NCBI GenBank assembly: GCA_964409695.1
Contig: CAYPDX010000022.1
Coordinates: 1 to 22,066 of the forward strand
DNA length: 22,066 nucleotides
From: JABDAD01 sp964409695
GTDB lineage: Bacteria; Pseudomonadota; Alphaproteobacteria; Rickettsiales; Rickettsiaceae
Reading direction: 5' to 3'
In this document: one piece after another, positions 15,679 through 22,066 of the stretch
How the letters are laid out: every line of letters starts with the position of its first letter
Numbering within the stretch: the stretch's first letter is position 1
Notes under the pieces: model-generated
Seen by the model: the letters and a program-made list of their open reading frames with translations, nothing else
What the model was told of the DNA's origin: nothing
Database searches by the model: none
Translations under genes and position numbers: made by a program

Positions 15679-16050
15679 TTATCTATTACTTTGATCAACG
15701 CCTACATTTTCTCGTTGATTTAAGTCAACATTATCATCAGTCTCTACTGGAAGCTTACGCCTAAATTTTTCTTCAATTTTTAAATATTCCTGAGCCTGCA
15801 TTGAAAGTTTTTTGTATAAATCTCTTTTTTGCTTTTGTAGAAGAGCAATATTAGCCCTAAACTCTCTAATCTCTTTCCTAACTTCCGGAGAAACTTTTGC
15901 TAATTGCGCTTTGTAAGCTTCTATAATTTTTTGATAGGTAGCTGCTGTATCGGTCTTTTTAGCAATATCGCCATCTTGACTTGTCGCCATTGCATTATAT
16001 GACAAAGAAATGATTGCACCAAGTATTATATACTGTATAAATCTTTTCAT
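15679..16050 (-). CDS. Small exported coiled-coil protein of unknown function
   Basis: From the ATG at 16050 the product has 123 residues. An N-terminal signal peptide (MKRFIQYIILGAIISLSYNAMA, likely cleavage after AMA at about residue 22) is followed by a charged, helical region rich in Lys/Glu/Gln (about 37-100, with EVRKEIREFRANIALLQKQK) that looks like a coiled coil. The C-terminus is acidic and Asn/Gln-rich. It is probably periplasmic. A GTG at 16059 would add three residues before the signal peptide and is less likely. It is the first gene of the minus-strand cluster leading to fis-like, ntrY and ntrX, divergent from prmA with 54 bp between. I recognise no family; as leader gene it could modulate the NtrY periplasmic domain, which is speculation. 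Confidence 0.75.
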   Translation of the reverse strand: MKRFIQYIILGAIISLSYNAMATSQDGDIAKKTDTAATYQKIIEAYKAQLAKVSPEVRKEIREFRANIALLQKQKRDLYKKLSMQAQEYLKIEEKFRRKLPVETDDNVDLNQRENVGVDQSNR

Positions 16051-16104
16051 AAAGATCACTCACTAAATCTACATTGATCTAGAAATAAAGTTTAACCAAA
16101 AACT

Positions 16105-16992
16105 ATGCAAGAAGAAATTGTTATAAATCCATTCAAATCAGTAACAAAACTCTGGAGAGTCGAATTTAACACAATTTTTAAGCATATTCCACTATTAGAA
16201 TTGGTTTTTGAAGATATTTCCGTCGCTTCATCAAGTTATGAAATTTCATCTAAATCTGTCGAATCACTTCCTGAAGATATTTGGAGATATGTTTTTTATT
16301 GTGAAGCTACGCCAGATAAACCCCATATAAGAAGATTAGCTAGAGATTTTATTTCTGGGGATATTACCATTAGTTTAGAAGAAGAAGCTGACTGGGTAAC
16401 TATAGTTCAGTCCGAAGCTTCTCCTGTCCAAGCTGGTTGTTTTTATGTTGCTAATTCAAATTTGATTGGAGAATGTCCAAGTAATCTTATACCACTTCAA
16501 GTAGATGCAGGAAGAGCCTTTGGTACTGGAGAACATTCTACTACAAAAGGATGTCTCGAAATGTTTTCTAAAATAACAATAGCGCCAGCAAAAATATTAG
16601 ACGTAGGGACAGGAACTGGTATTCTAGCAATTGGAGCGAAAAAGCTTTGGGAAAATTCAGTCGTACACGCCACTGATATAGATAATATAGCAATTGAGAT
16701 TGCGATCGAAAATGCACTGATTAATAATGTTGATATTGATTTTTCATTATCCCTACATGATAAAGAGCAAAATAGTTACGATCTTATTATTTCCAATATA
16801 TTATTTAAGCCTCTTGTAGACATGGCCGCCGAACTAAAAAATCTTCTAAAACCAAATGGGACTTTGATACTATCTGGCTTTATAAAAAACCAGATTGATG
16901 GTATTATAGAAGCTTATAATAAACAAAACTTATTATGCGTAGATATTCTGTCTATTGATGATTGGCAAATCATTATGTTTAAAGGCGAATAA
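16105..16992 (+). CDS. prmA: Ribosomal protein L11 methyltransferase
   Basis: PrmA trimethylates amino groups of ribosomal protein L11 using SAM in the cytoplasm. The 295 residues have the PrmA layout: an N-terminal substrate-binding domain (about 1-100), then DAGRAFGTGEHSTTKGCLE (134-152), which is diagnostic for PrmA. Next come the SAM motif I LDVGTGTGILAIGAKKL (165-181), an acidic ATDID (189-193) for the ribose, and motif IV DLIISNIL (226-233), then LLKPNGTLILSG. Length is normal. It is divergent from the exported coiled-coil gene and 123 bp upstream of the translocase gene, which has its own promoter. The ribosome site is weak. Confidence 0.95.
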   Translation: MQEEIVINPFKSVTKLWRVEFNTIFKHIPLLELVFEDISVASSSYEISSKSVESLPEDIWRYVFYCEATPDKPHIRRLARDFISGDITISLEEEADWVTIVQSEASPVQAGCFYVANSNLIGECPSNLIPLQVDAGRAFGTGEHSTTKGCLEMFSKITIAPAKILDVGTGTGILAIGAKKLWENSVVHATDIDNIAIEIAIENALINNVDIDFSLSLHDKEQNSYDLIISNILFKPLVDMAAELKNLLKPNGTLILSGFIKNQIDGIIEAYNKQNLLCVDILSIDDWQIIMFKGE

Positions 16993-17035
16993 AGTAATAA
17001 TTTGTTGTTTCCCTTATTCTAGATCACATCTTTTC

Positions 17036-17064
17036 TTGACTTATTAGCAAATTTCTGCTATTTT
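17036..17064 (+). promoter_or_regulatory. Predicted promoter of the ATP/ADP translocase, with an operator-like inverted repeat
   Basis: A -35 box TTGACT (17036-17041), a 17-nt spacer and a -10 box TATTTT (17059-17064) form a good sigma70-type promoter. Inside the spacer and -10 lies the inverted repeat TAGCA-N6-TGCTA (17045-17049 and 17056-17060), well placed for a repressor. Transcription should start near 17071, giving a leader of about 45 nt. AGG at 17107-17109 serves as the ribosome site. Confidence 0.6.
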
Positions 17065-17115
17065 TAGCAACCAAAAATAATTTATTAAGAAAATTTAATT
17101 GCAAGCAGGTAATAT

Positions 17116-18600
17116 ATGAAAAAGGAACCAACAACATGTTCATTAGGTTCATTCCGACAAATAGTTTGGCCTATTGAAGCTTCAGAATTAAAAAAGTTTT
17201 TGCCTATGGCAATGATGATGTTTTTAATTCTTTTCAACTACTCAATGCTAAGGTCCATTAAAGATGGTTTTGTTGTAACACATATTGGAGCGGAATCTAT
17301 CAGCTTCTTAAAAACTTATGTTGTTCTTCCATCAGCCGTTATAGCTATGATTATATATGCTAAACTATGCAATATAATGTCGCAAGAAAAGGTATTTTAC
17401 ACTGTAACAGGTTTTTTCGCTTCATATCTAACTCTCTTTGCTTTTGTACTTTATCCTAATCCCGATGCATATCACCCTCAAGACGCATTTATTGAAGAGC
17501 TTGTTCATTCTCTTCCAAATTTCAAATGGTTCTTTAAAATATTAGGCAAATGGGTGTATGCTACTTTTTATACTGTTTCCGAATTATGGGGAAGCATGAT
17601 GCTAAGCTTATTATTCTGGCAATTTGCAAATAAAATTACCAAAACTCAAGAAGCAAAGCGTTTCTATTCAATGTTTGGTATGCTTGGAAATTTTGGCTTA
17701 GTTCTTACAGGTTTGATTCTTGGTGGTTCCCTGGGAGACGAGGCATCAACTTCTTCAAACCTAGGTTTTAAAGAAATTATCATAATCACAATAATTAGCC
17801 CTCTACTTATTATGGCAATTTATTGGTGGATGCAAAAATATGTTTTAACAAATCCAGCATATTACGATCCAGGACCAAAATCAGCTAAAAAAAGCAAAGT
17901 TAAACTTGGGCTTGCTGATAGTTTTAGATTAATTTTTTCATCGAAATATTTGGGTTTAATTGCTCTTTTAGTTCTTGCTTACGGCGTTTCAATTAATTTG
18001 GTTGAAGGTGTGTGGAAAGCTAAAATTAAGCTTCTATACCCAACCGTAGAAGGTTACACGGCTTTTATGGGAAATTTCCAGATGTGGCAAGGTTTTAGTG
18101 CTATTCTTTTCATGGTTATAGGTAGTAATATTTTACGCCTAGTATCATGGGGTACAGCAGCAATCTTTACTCCTATTATGATAGTATTAACAGGATCGGT
18201 ATTTTTTACATTCCTAATTTTCGATGATATGATATCAACTTATCTAACAGGAATTTTAATATCAACACCACTTGCTATGGCCGTCTCTATAGGTATGGTG
18301 CAGAATGTTCTTAGTAAAGCTACAAAATACTCACTTTTTGATTCAACAAAGGAAATGGCTTATATACCGCTCGATGACGAGTTAAAAACAAAAGGTAAGG
18401 CAGCTGTGGATGTAGTAGGCGGAAGACTTGGTAAATCGGGTGGAGGAGTTATTCAGTCAACATTCTTTATGTTACTTCCAACATTTACATTTGCAGAAGC
18501 AACGCCTTATTTTGCTGTTGTATTCTTTGCTATTGTTCTCCTTTGGATTTACGCTGTGAAGGCTTTGAGCAAGGAATACTATAAAGTAGTACAAGAATAA
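17116..18600 (+). CDS. tlc: ATP/ADP translocase (Tlc / nucleotide transport protein family)
   Basis: This inner-membrane antiporter family exchanges host ATP for bacterial ADP (energy parasitism); some paralogues carry other nucleotides. The 494 residues match the family length and give about 12 membrane helices. Typical features are the N-terminal WPIEASELKKFLPM (18-31), NYSMLRSIKDGFVVTHIGAE (41-60) and LKTYVVLPSAV (65-75). SELWGSMMLSLLFWQFAN (157-174) and a C-terminal region with DSTKEMAYIPLDDELKTKGKAAVDVVGGRLGKSGGG are also highly characteristic. The family occurs in Rickettsiales, Chlamydiae, plastids and a few other intracellular bacteria, and is the strongest lifestyle marker here. Which Tlc paralogue it is, and hence whether it carries ATP or other nucleotides, cannot be decided by eye. 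A palindromic element follows 7 bp after the stop. Confidence 0.97.
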   Translation: MKKEPTTCSLGSFRQIVWPIEASELKKFLPMAMMMFLILFNYSMLRSIKDGFVVTHIGAESISFLKTYVVLPSAVIAMIIYAKLCNIMSQEKVFYTVTGFFASYLTLFAFVLYPNPDAYHPQDAFIEELVHSLPNFKWFFKILGKWVYATFYTVSELWGSMMLSLLFWQFANKITKTQEAKRFYSMFGMLGNFGLVLTGLILGGSLGDEASTSSNLGFKEIIIITIISPLLIMAIYWWMQKYVLTNPAYYDPGPKSAKKSKVKLGLADSFRLIFSSKYLGLIALLVLAYGVSINLVEGVWKAKIKLLYPTVEGYTAFMGNFQMWQGFSAILFMVIGSNILRLVSWGTAAIFTPIMIVLTGSVFFTFLIFDDMISTYLTGILISTPLAMAVSIGMVQNVLSKATKYSLFDSTKEMAYIPLDDELKTKGKAAVDVVGGRLGKSGGGVIQSTFFMLLPTFTFAEATPYFAVVFFAIVLLWIYAVKALSKEYYKVVQE

Positions 18601-18607
18601 AATAAAG

Positions 18608-18722
18608 CCGATTTCTAGCTGTGATTTCTGCGTTGAAACTTCGTTTACGATGCTCATCTATAAGAATATAGGCCGAGCTTCTCAACTTTGTTTTTTCCTA
18701 AAAATTCCTAGCTAGAAATCGG
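18608..18722. repeat. 115-nt nested palindromic element
   Basis: Perfect 13-nt arms, CCGATTTCTAGCT (18608-18620) and AGCTAGAAATCGG (18710-18722), flank further inside pairs that share the same centre. These are GTTGA (from about 18632) with TCAAC (about 18682-18686), GCTC (18652-18655) with GAGC (18675-18678), and CTATA (18658-18662) with TATAG (18667-18671) around an AGAA loop. The whole is one long imperfect hairpin centred at about 18665, flanked by A-rich sequence on the left and T-rich on the right. It resembles the rickettsial palindromic element class in size and form and may also end tlc transcription. Copy number cannot be judged from this window; I saw no second copy here. Confidence 0.7.
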
Positions 18723-18754
18723 TTGTTTTAAGGATTTTGATGAATTATTTTCGC

Positions 18755-19193
18755 TTATATGAAAGGGATTCCGATAGCTTTGGCAGCTTCTTCTTCATGC
18801 CAAGTATCACCAATCATTGTACAATTATCAGAATTGATAATTTGCCCAAATTCTTCCATTGCAACATCTCTCATTACAACAAACATATCGATATCAGGTT
18901 TTTTAAAACGTCCAATATGTTCACTATATTTAGGGCCTTCGTGAGCCTTTATTATGATATTATCAGCTGATTTTTTGATAAGAACATAACAAGCAATGCC
19001 ACCTATAGATGGTGAAAATGCCGCAGCATTTATTGGAAGCTTACTCATTAAATCTATAAATGTTTGCTGCTATTTTTTCCGGATTAAAGTTCTGTACTTC
19101 GCTTTCTGGCGATTTAAACCCAGAAATAATAAAAATCCCAAAGAAGTATTTGAAAGTTTTTGTGCAAGATTTTGCTTAATTGAAAATATTAAT
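18755..19193 (-). pseudogene. HAD-superfamily phosphatase, frameshifted remnant
   Basis: The last 97-codon frame (18755-19048) carries the HAD motif III lysine in RFKKPDIDMF and the motif IV metal site MIGDTWHEEEAAKAIGIPF, as in HAD-IIIA phosphatases (histidinol or heptose-bisphosphate phosphatase type). The upstream sequence continues the protein in other frames: IISGFKSPESEVQNFNPEK and NIYRFNE up to a stop at 19041-19043, and IKQNLAQKLSNTSLGF near 19145-19190. At least two frameshifts thus separate it from any N-terminal DxD nucleophile motif, which I cannot find. After the stop at 18755 the frame reads a few more codons (AKIIHQNP), hinting at a late nonsense change. It is probably non-functional. 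Confidence 0.55.
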
Positions 19194-19246
19194 CTTAAAA
19201 TTTAGGCTTATTATCTCTTCTAGAAGCTAAAGCGTCAAGTACAAAA

Positions 19247-19283
19247 TGAAAAAAGGTTGATGATAGGAGTCACCAACCTTTTA
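19247..19283 (-). terminator. Rho-independent terminator
   Basis: AAAAGGTTGATGA (19251-19263) pairs with TCACCAACCTTTT (19270-19282) around a 6-nt loop, with one G-T wobble. On the minus strand the stem ends in TTTTTTCATTTT, a proper U-tract, 25 bp past the stop of the 198-residue gene. The T-run on the plus side is shorter, so it acts mainly for the minus strand. Confidence 0.8.
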
Positions 19284-19307
19284 TTACATTATATCTAGAG
19301 GCGCAAA

Positions 19308-19904
19308 TTATAAATCGTCAGTATGATCATGCGAAGATGAAAGTCCTCCCAACTCACTCCCTACATAGGGATTCTCCGCTCCATCCATATCAAGAGCTGC
19401 AGAAGATTCCGTAACTCCTGCGATAATACCATCTCTTTTACCTCCCAGAGCATCGGAATCTTCTGCTTCATCTGTTGCTGAAACAGCTTCTTCGTTAAGT
19501 GACGCTAGTCGAACAACCCAGAGAATTTTACCTTCATAAAGTTTCTTATGTGGTAAATCTACTGCTTCAACAAATGAAGCAGCTTCTACTTTATATGACG
19601 CTATACTGGCCTCTATTTCGTTTAAAAAACCAGTATAGAGATCCTTTGCTTCCTTATCCTTCCTTATATTGCATTCGTGAGCTGCTATCATATCTACTGT
19701 TTTAGATTCAATAATTTTTTCTAACTTCTTAGAATTGGCTGCCAAAGACAGTGTTGCCCCTGCACTCATGTGACTAGCATATGTTTTGAGTGTTTTAAGA
19801 ACGAGGAGACCGTTAGGTGTTACTTCTGCATTTTTCAAAATATCACGACAATATCCAATCTCTGATTTAACATCTATATATCTATAATCTATATCTTTAC
19901 ACAT
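19308..19904 (-). CDS. Unidentified 198-residue protein with acidic, Ser-rich C-terminus
   Basis: I do not recognise this protein. It has no signal peptide or membrane segment. Residues about 1-120 look alpha-helical, with a small Ala-rich stretch (SHMSAGATLSLAANSKKLEKI, about 44-64). A central segment has LYEGKILWVVRLASL (about 122-136). The last 60 residues are strongly acidic, low-complexity and probably disordered (AVSATDEAEDSDALGG and a His/Asp/Ser-rich end SSSHDHTDDL). A clear terminator follows and AT-rich DNA precedes, so it is a single-gene unit. No ribosome site is obvious before the ATG. Lineage-specific proteins of this form in Rickettsiales include secreted effectors, but nothing here proves that. 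Confidence 0.65.
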   Translation of the reverse strand: MCKDIDYRYIDVKSEIGYCRDILKNAEVTPNGLLVLKTLKTYASHMSAGATLSLAANSKKLEKIIESKTVDMIAAHECNIRKDKEAKDLYTGFLNEIEASIASYKVEAASFVEAVDLPHKKLYEGKILWVVRLASLNEEAVSATDEAEDSDALGGKRDGIIAGVTESSAALDMDGAENPYVGSELGGLSSSHDHTDDL

Positions 19905-20045
19905 GATGCTAATATTATTTAATTGATGAACGCCATTTTACTACAAACAATAAGAAATATCAATAATTATATATATAATAATATAAATTTATGAGGTTAG
20001 ATTGAGTAGCAACCAAGAGCTTGAATATGTAAGGACAGGTTTTTC

Positions 20046-20073
20046 TTGATAATCACTAGTTTATTCATATTAT
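20046..20073 (+). promoter_or_regulatory. Predicted promoter of the second ProP-like gene and queH
   Basis: TTGATA (20046-20051), a 16-nt spacer and TATTAT (20068-20073) differ from the consensus boxes by one base each. Transcription would begin near 20080, about 20 nt before the ATG at 20101. Purine-rich GAAGAAG directly before the ATG may serve the ribosome. The remaining DNA from 19905 to 20045 is AT-rich with no gene that I can see. Confidence 0.55.
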
Positions 20074-20100
20074 ACTTATGTTAAACAACGACAGAAGAAG

Positions 20101-21357
20101 ATGAAGAAAGTTATAGTTTCCGGGATGATAGGCAATGCCTTAGAATGGTATGATTATGCCCTATACGCACAGTTTGCCGCAATAATAGGTCATCATTTTT
20201 TCCCAGAAAGTTCTATTAGAGAAATTCTCACACTTGCAGTTTTTGCTGCTGGTTTCATAGTAAGACCACTTGGTGCTGTTGTTTTTGGTTATATTGGAGA
20301 TAAGCTTGGAAGAAGGCTAGCTCTTGCAATTGGGATACTAACAATGGCAATACCTACTGCTGCGATTGGTATGCTTCCGTCTTATGCTGCAATTGGAATT
20401 GCCGCACCAATTATATTAACCATAATAAGGCTAATTCAGGGCTTCTCTTTGGGTGGAGAATTTAGTGGATGTATTGCCTATATGGTTGAGAGTACTGGAT
20501 CAAAACATAGAGGCGTTGCTGGAAGCGCCGCCTTTATGAGTATGTGCATTGGAATGTTGTTTGGTACGCTTACTGCTGCTTTTTGCAGAGAAGTAATGAC
20601 AGAAGAATATCTTGTAGAATTCGGATGGAGAATACCTTTCATCTGCGGACTCTTCATAGGTTTGATCGGCCTATATATAAGGTGGCACTTGAAAGAAAGT
20701 CCCGTTTACCAAGCCGCGAAAGCAAATGGCAACCTATCTCGCGCGCCACTTTGTGAGCTTTTTAAAAATTATTCAAAAGAATTATTGATTGGTATGGGTA
20801 TTTATTTAACCGTTACTGTTCCATTTTATATTATGACGGTCTATCTAGATGGCTATGTGCAGTTACTCGAATTTTCAGCTATTGATGCTAATAGGGCTAC
20901 TATTATCTCTTTAGTTTTCATGACAATAATCTTGCCTATTTCATCTTATATTTCTGATAAAATAGGTAGAAAGCCTGTCATGCAACTTGGCTGTCTTGCT
21001 TTTCTACTATTTTCATATCCATTATTTTGGATAATGAATGAAACTTCGAACGTCACCGTTGTATTTTGTGCTGTTGCGTGTCTTTCATCAATAACAGGGT
21101 TTTTTATGGGGCCAGTGCCTACCGTGCTTGTCGAATTATTCCCAACCAGAATCCGCTTTACTGGAGTTGCTCTATCTTATAATTTAAGTGCTGCAATTTT
21201 TGGCGGTACTGCGCCTGTTGTTTCAGTTTTACTTATAAAAAGATTTGAAGATAATACTATACTATCTTATTACATATGTTTTTTTGTAGTTGTTACTCTC
21301 TTTGCTTTAATGTATTTTAAGGAAAGTTTCAAAAAATCTCTAAATGATGAAAAATAA
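20101..21357 (+). CDS. ProP-like MFS transporter (metabolite:H+ symporter family), second copy
   Basis: This is an inner-membrane proton symporter of the ProP family. Its 418 residues hold about 12 membrane helices. Hallmarks are GNALEWYDYALYAQFA (residues 11-26; the family G..LEWYDF.LY), FIVRPLGAVVFGYIGDKLGRR (52-72, MFS motif A), IRLIQGFSLGGEFSGC (109-124) and RWHLKESPVYQ (198-208). The second-half motif A is DKIGRKP (282-288), and FPTRIRFTGVALSYNLS follows near 338-354. It matches the family pattern more closely than the copy at 8131-9480, so the two are diverged paralogues rather than recent duplicates. The substrate (proline, betaine or another organic solute) is unknown. Its stop overlaps the queH start by 14 bp, implying co-expression. 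Confidence 0.93.
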   Translation: MKKVIVSGMIGNALEWYDYALYAQFAAIIGHHFFPESSIREILTLAVFAAGFIVRPLGAVVFGYIGDKLGRRLALAIGILTMAIPTAAIGMLPSYAAIGIAAPIILTIIRLIQGFSLGGEFSGCIAYMVESTGSKHRGVAGSAAFMSMCIGMLFGTLTAAFCREVMTEEYLVEFGWRIPFICGLFIGLIGLYIRWHLKESPVYQAAKANGNLSRAPLCELFKNYSKELLIGMGIYLTVTVPFYIMTVYLDGYVQLLEFSAIDANRATIISLVFMTIILPISSYISDKIGRKPVMQLGCLAFLLFSYPLFWIMNETSNVTVVFCAVACLSSITGFFMGPVPTVLVELFPTRIRFTGVALSYNLSAAIFGGTAPVVSVLLIKRFEDNTILSYYICFFVVVTLFALMYFKESFKKSLNDEK

Positions 21358-22000
21358 TAATATAGACGATTTCCAGGTTCCTGGCGGAGAGAATAAAGTC
21401 CTAATGCATTCATGCTGCGCGCCATGTGCTGGCGAACTTATGGAAAAAATGAAAAATGATGGTATTGATCTTACAATATTTTTCTATAATCCAAATATCC
21501 ACCCCAAAAAAGAATATGAAATCAGAAAAAACGAAAATATAAGATATGCAGAGCAAATGAATATACCATTTGTTGATGCTGATTATGATGTTCAAAACTG
21601 GTTTTCTAGAGCTAAAGGCATGGAAAAAGAGCCTGAAAGAGGTATTCGCTGTACTATGTGCTTTGATATGAGGTTTCAGCGCACTGCTCTTTACGCATAT
21701 GAAAATAATTTTAAGGTAATTACAAGTTCACTTGGTATTTCTCGCTGGAAAAACATGGACCAAATCAATGATTGCGGCGTCAGGGCAGCAAGTCATTATG
21801 ATGGGGTTGAATATTGGACATATAATTGGAGAAAAAATGGCGGAGGCGCAAGAATGTACGAAATTGCGAAACGAGAAAATTTTTATAAGCAGGAATATTG
21901 TGGCTGCATATATTCTCTAAGAGATAGTAATGAATGGAGGGTGAAGAATGGTAGAGAAGAAATCTCCATAGGCGAGCAATATTACGAGGAAAAACTCTGA
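21344..22000 (+). CDS. queH: Epoxyqueuosine reductase QueH (DUF208 family)
   Basis: QueH performs the last step of queuosine synthesis, reducing epoxyqueuosine to queuosine at the wobble base of GUN-anticodon tRNAs. It is the non-homologous alternative to QueG. The 218 residues carry the family cysteine pattern: VLMHSCCAPCAGE (19-31; Cys24, Cys25, Cys28), RCTMCFDMR (102-110; Cys103, Cys106) and YKQEYCGCIYSLRD (181-194; Cys186, Cys188). FFYNPNIHPKKEYEIRK (46-62) and the conserved SSLGISRWKNMDQI (128-141) complete the signature. The first two groups are expected to hold the iron-sulfur cluster, and CGC is a likely redox pair. The ATG at 21344 (or the adjacent one at 21347) lies inside the end of the transporter gene. 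No other queuosine genes are in the window. Confidence 0.95.
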   Translation: MMKNNNIDDFQVPGGENKVLMHSCCAPCAGELMEKMKNDGIDLTIFFYNPNIHPKKEYEIRKNENIRYAEQMNIPFVDADYDVQNWFSRAKGMEKEPERGIRCTMCFDMRFQRTALYAYENNFKVITSSLGISRWKNMDQINDCGVRAASHYDGVEYWTYNWRKNGGGARMYEIAKRENFYKQEYCGCIYSLRDSNEWRVKNGREEISIGEQYYEEKL

Positions 22001-22066
22001 TTCAATAGTACCGGTGGATTCAAGGATCTAGCGCAACGAGAGGAGTATAGTTGTTGTAGAAGAGCT
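22001..22066. other. Window edge, nothing identified
   Basis: The last 66 bases after queH show no recognisable gene start, tRNA or terminator. An AGAGGAG at about 22039-22045 could be a ribosome site for a gene beyond the window. Confidence 0.3.

Noticed and set aside
18737..18970. Plus-strand frames over the HAD remnant
   Set aside because: The minus strand carries the clear HAD motifs; the plus-strand frames have none.
1..22066. CRISPR array, prophage module or toxin-antitoxin pair
   Set aside because: No regularly spaced direct repeats, phage structural genes or paired small toxin/antitoxin genes were seen on either strand.

Overview
This window looks like chromosome from an obligate intracellular alphaproteobacterium of the order Rickettsiales. 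The DNA is AT-rich. It carries a Tlc-type ATP/ADP translocase, two ProP-like (metabolite:H+ symporter) MFS carriers, an AmpG-like MFS carrier, an HD-only fragment of the RelA/SpoT family, the NtrY/NtrX two-component pair, a biotin importer (BioY) and several decaying genes. This mix of nucleotide and osmolyte or amino-acid import, scattered SpoT-like fragments and pseudogenes is typical of that order. I cannot name a genus from sequence alone.

Layout. 1-2.1 kb: housekeeping dusB and holA on the minus strand. 2.2-3.8 kb: a divergent 542-residue protein that I recognise as an ExoY / anthrax edema factor / CyaA-type (class II) nucleotidyl cyclase. Nearly all known catalytic residues are present, followed by a basic, hydrophilic C-terminal tail. 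This is the most interesting gene in the window and a candidate host-directed toxin. 3.9-5.1 kb: a tRNA-Ser(UGA) followed by an accessory graveyard. It holds a probable integrase-start relic with GGGGGTAT repeats, an IS630-type transposase fragment fused to a broken YbhB/YbcL (PEBP) gene, and a truncated Bax-inhibitor-1-like start. 5.1-9.5 kb: hsp20, an AmpG-like permease, a decayed methyltransferase, an HD-domain (p)ppGpp hydrolase-like gene and a ProP-like carrier. The last two overlap tail to tail by 131 bp.

9.6-16.05 kb: a tightly packed minus-strand cluster, in transcription order a small exported coiled-coil protein, a Fis-type DNA-binding protein, NtrY, NtrX, BioY and a large pentapeptide-repeat lipoprotein. 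Start/stop overlaps suggest translational coupling at three joints. NtrX lacks the sigma54-contacting GAFTGA loop. 16.1-18.6 kb: prmA and the ATP/ADP translocase, the latter behind a good sigma70-type promoter with an inverted repeat in its spacer. 18.6-19.3 kb: a 115-nt nested palindromic element and a frameshifted HAD-phosphatase relic. 19.3-22 kb: an unidentified acidic-tailed protein with its own terminator, then a second ProP-like carrier overlapping queH.

Functionally the window combines host exploitation (ATP import, import of small solutes and biotin, a putative cyclase toxin), signal transduction (NtrYX, Fis, ppGpp hydrolase) and tRNA/ribosome modification (DusB, QueH, PrmA). Family assignments come from reading the translations by eye. 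No database search was run, and family motifs and residue numbers quoted for other proteins are from memory.
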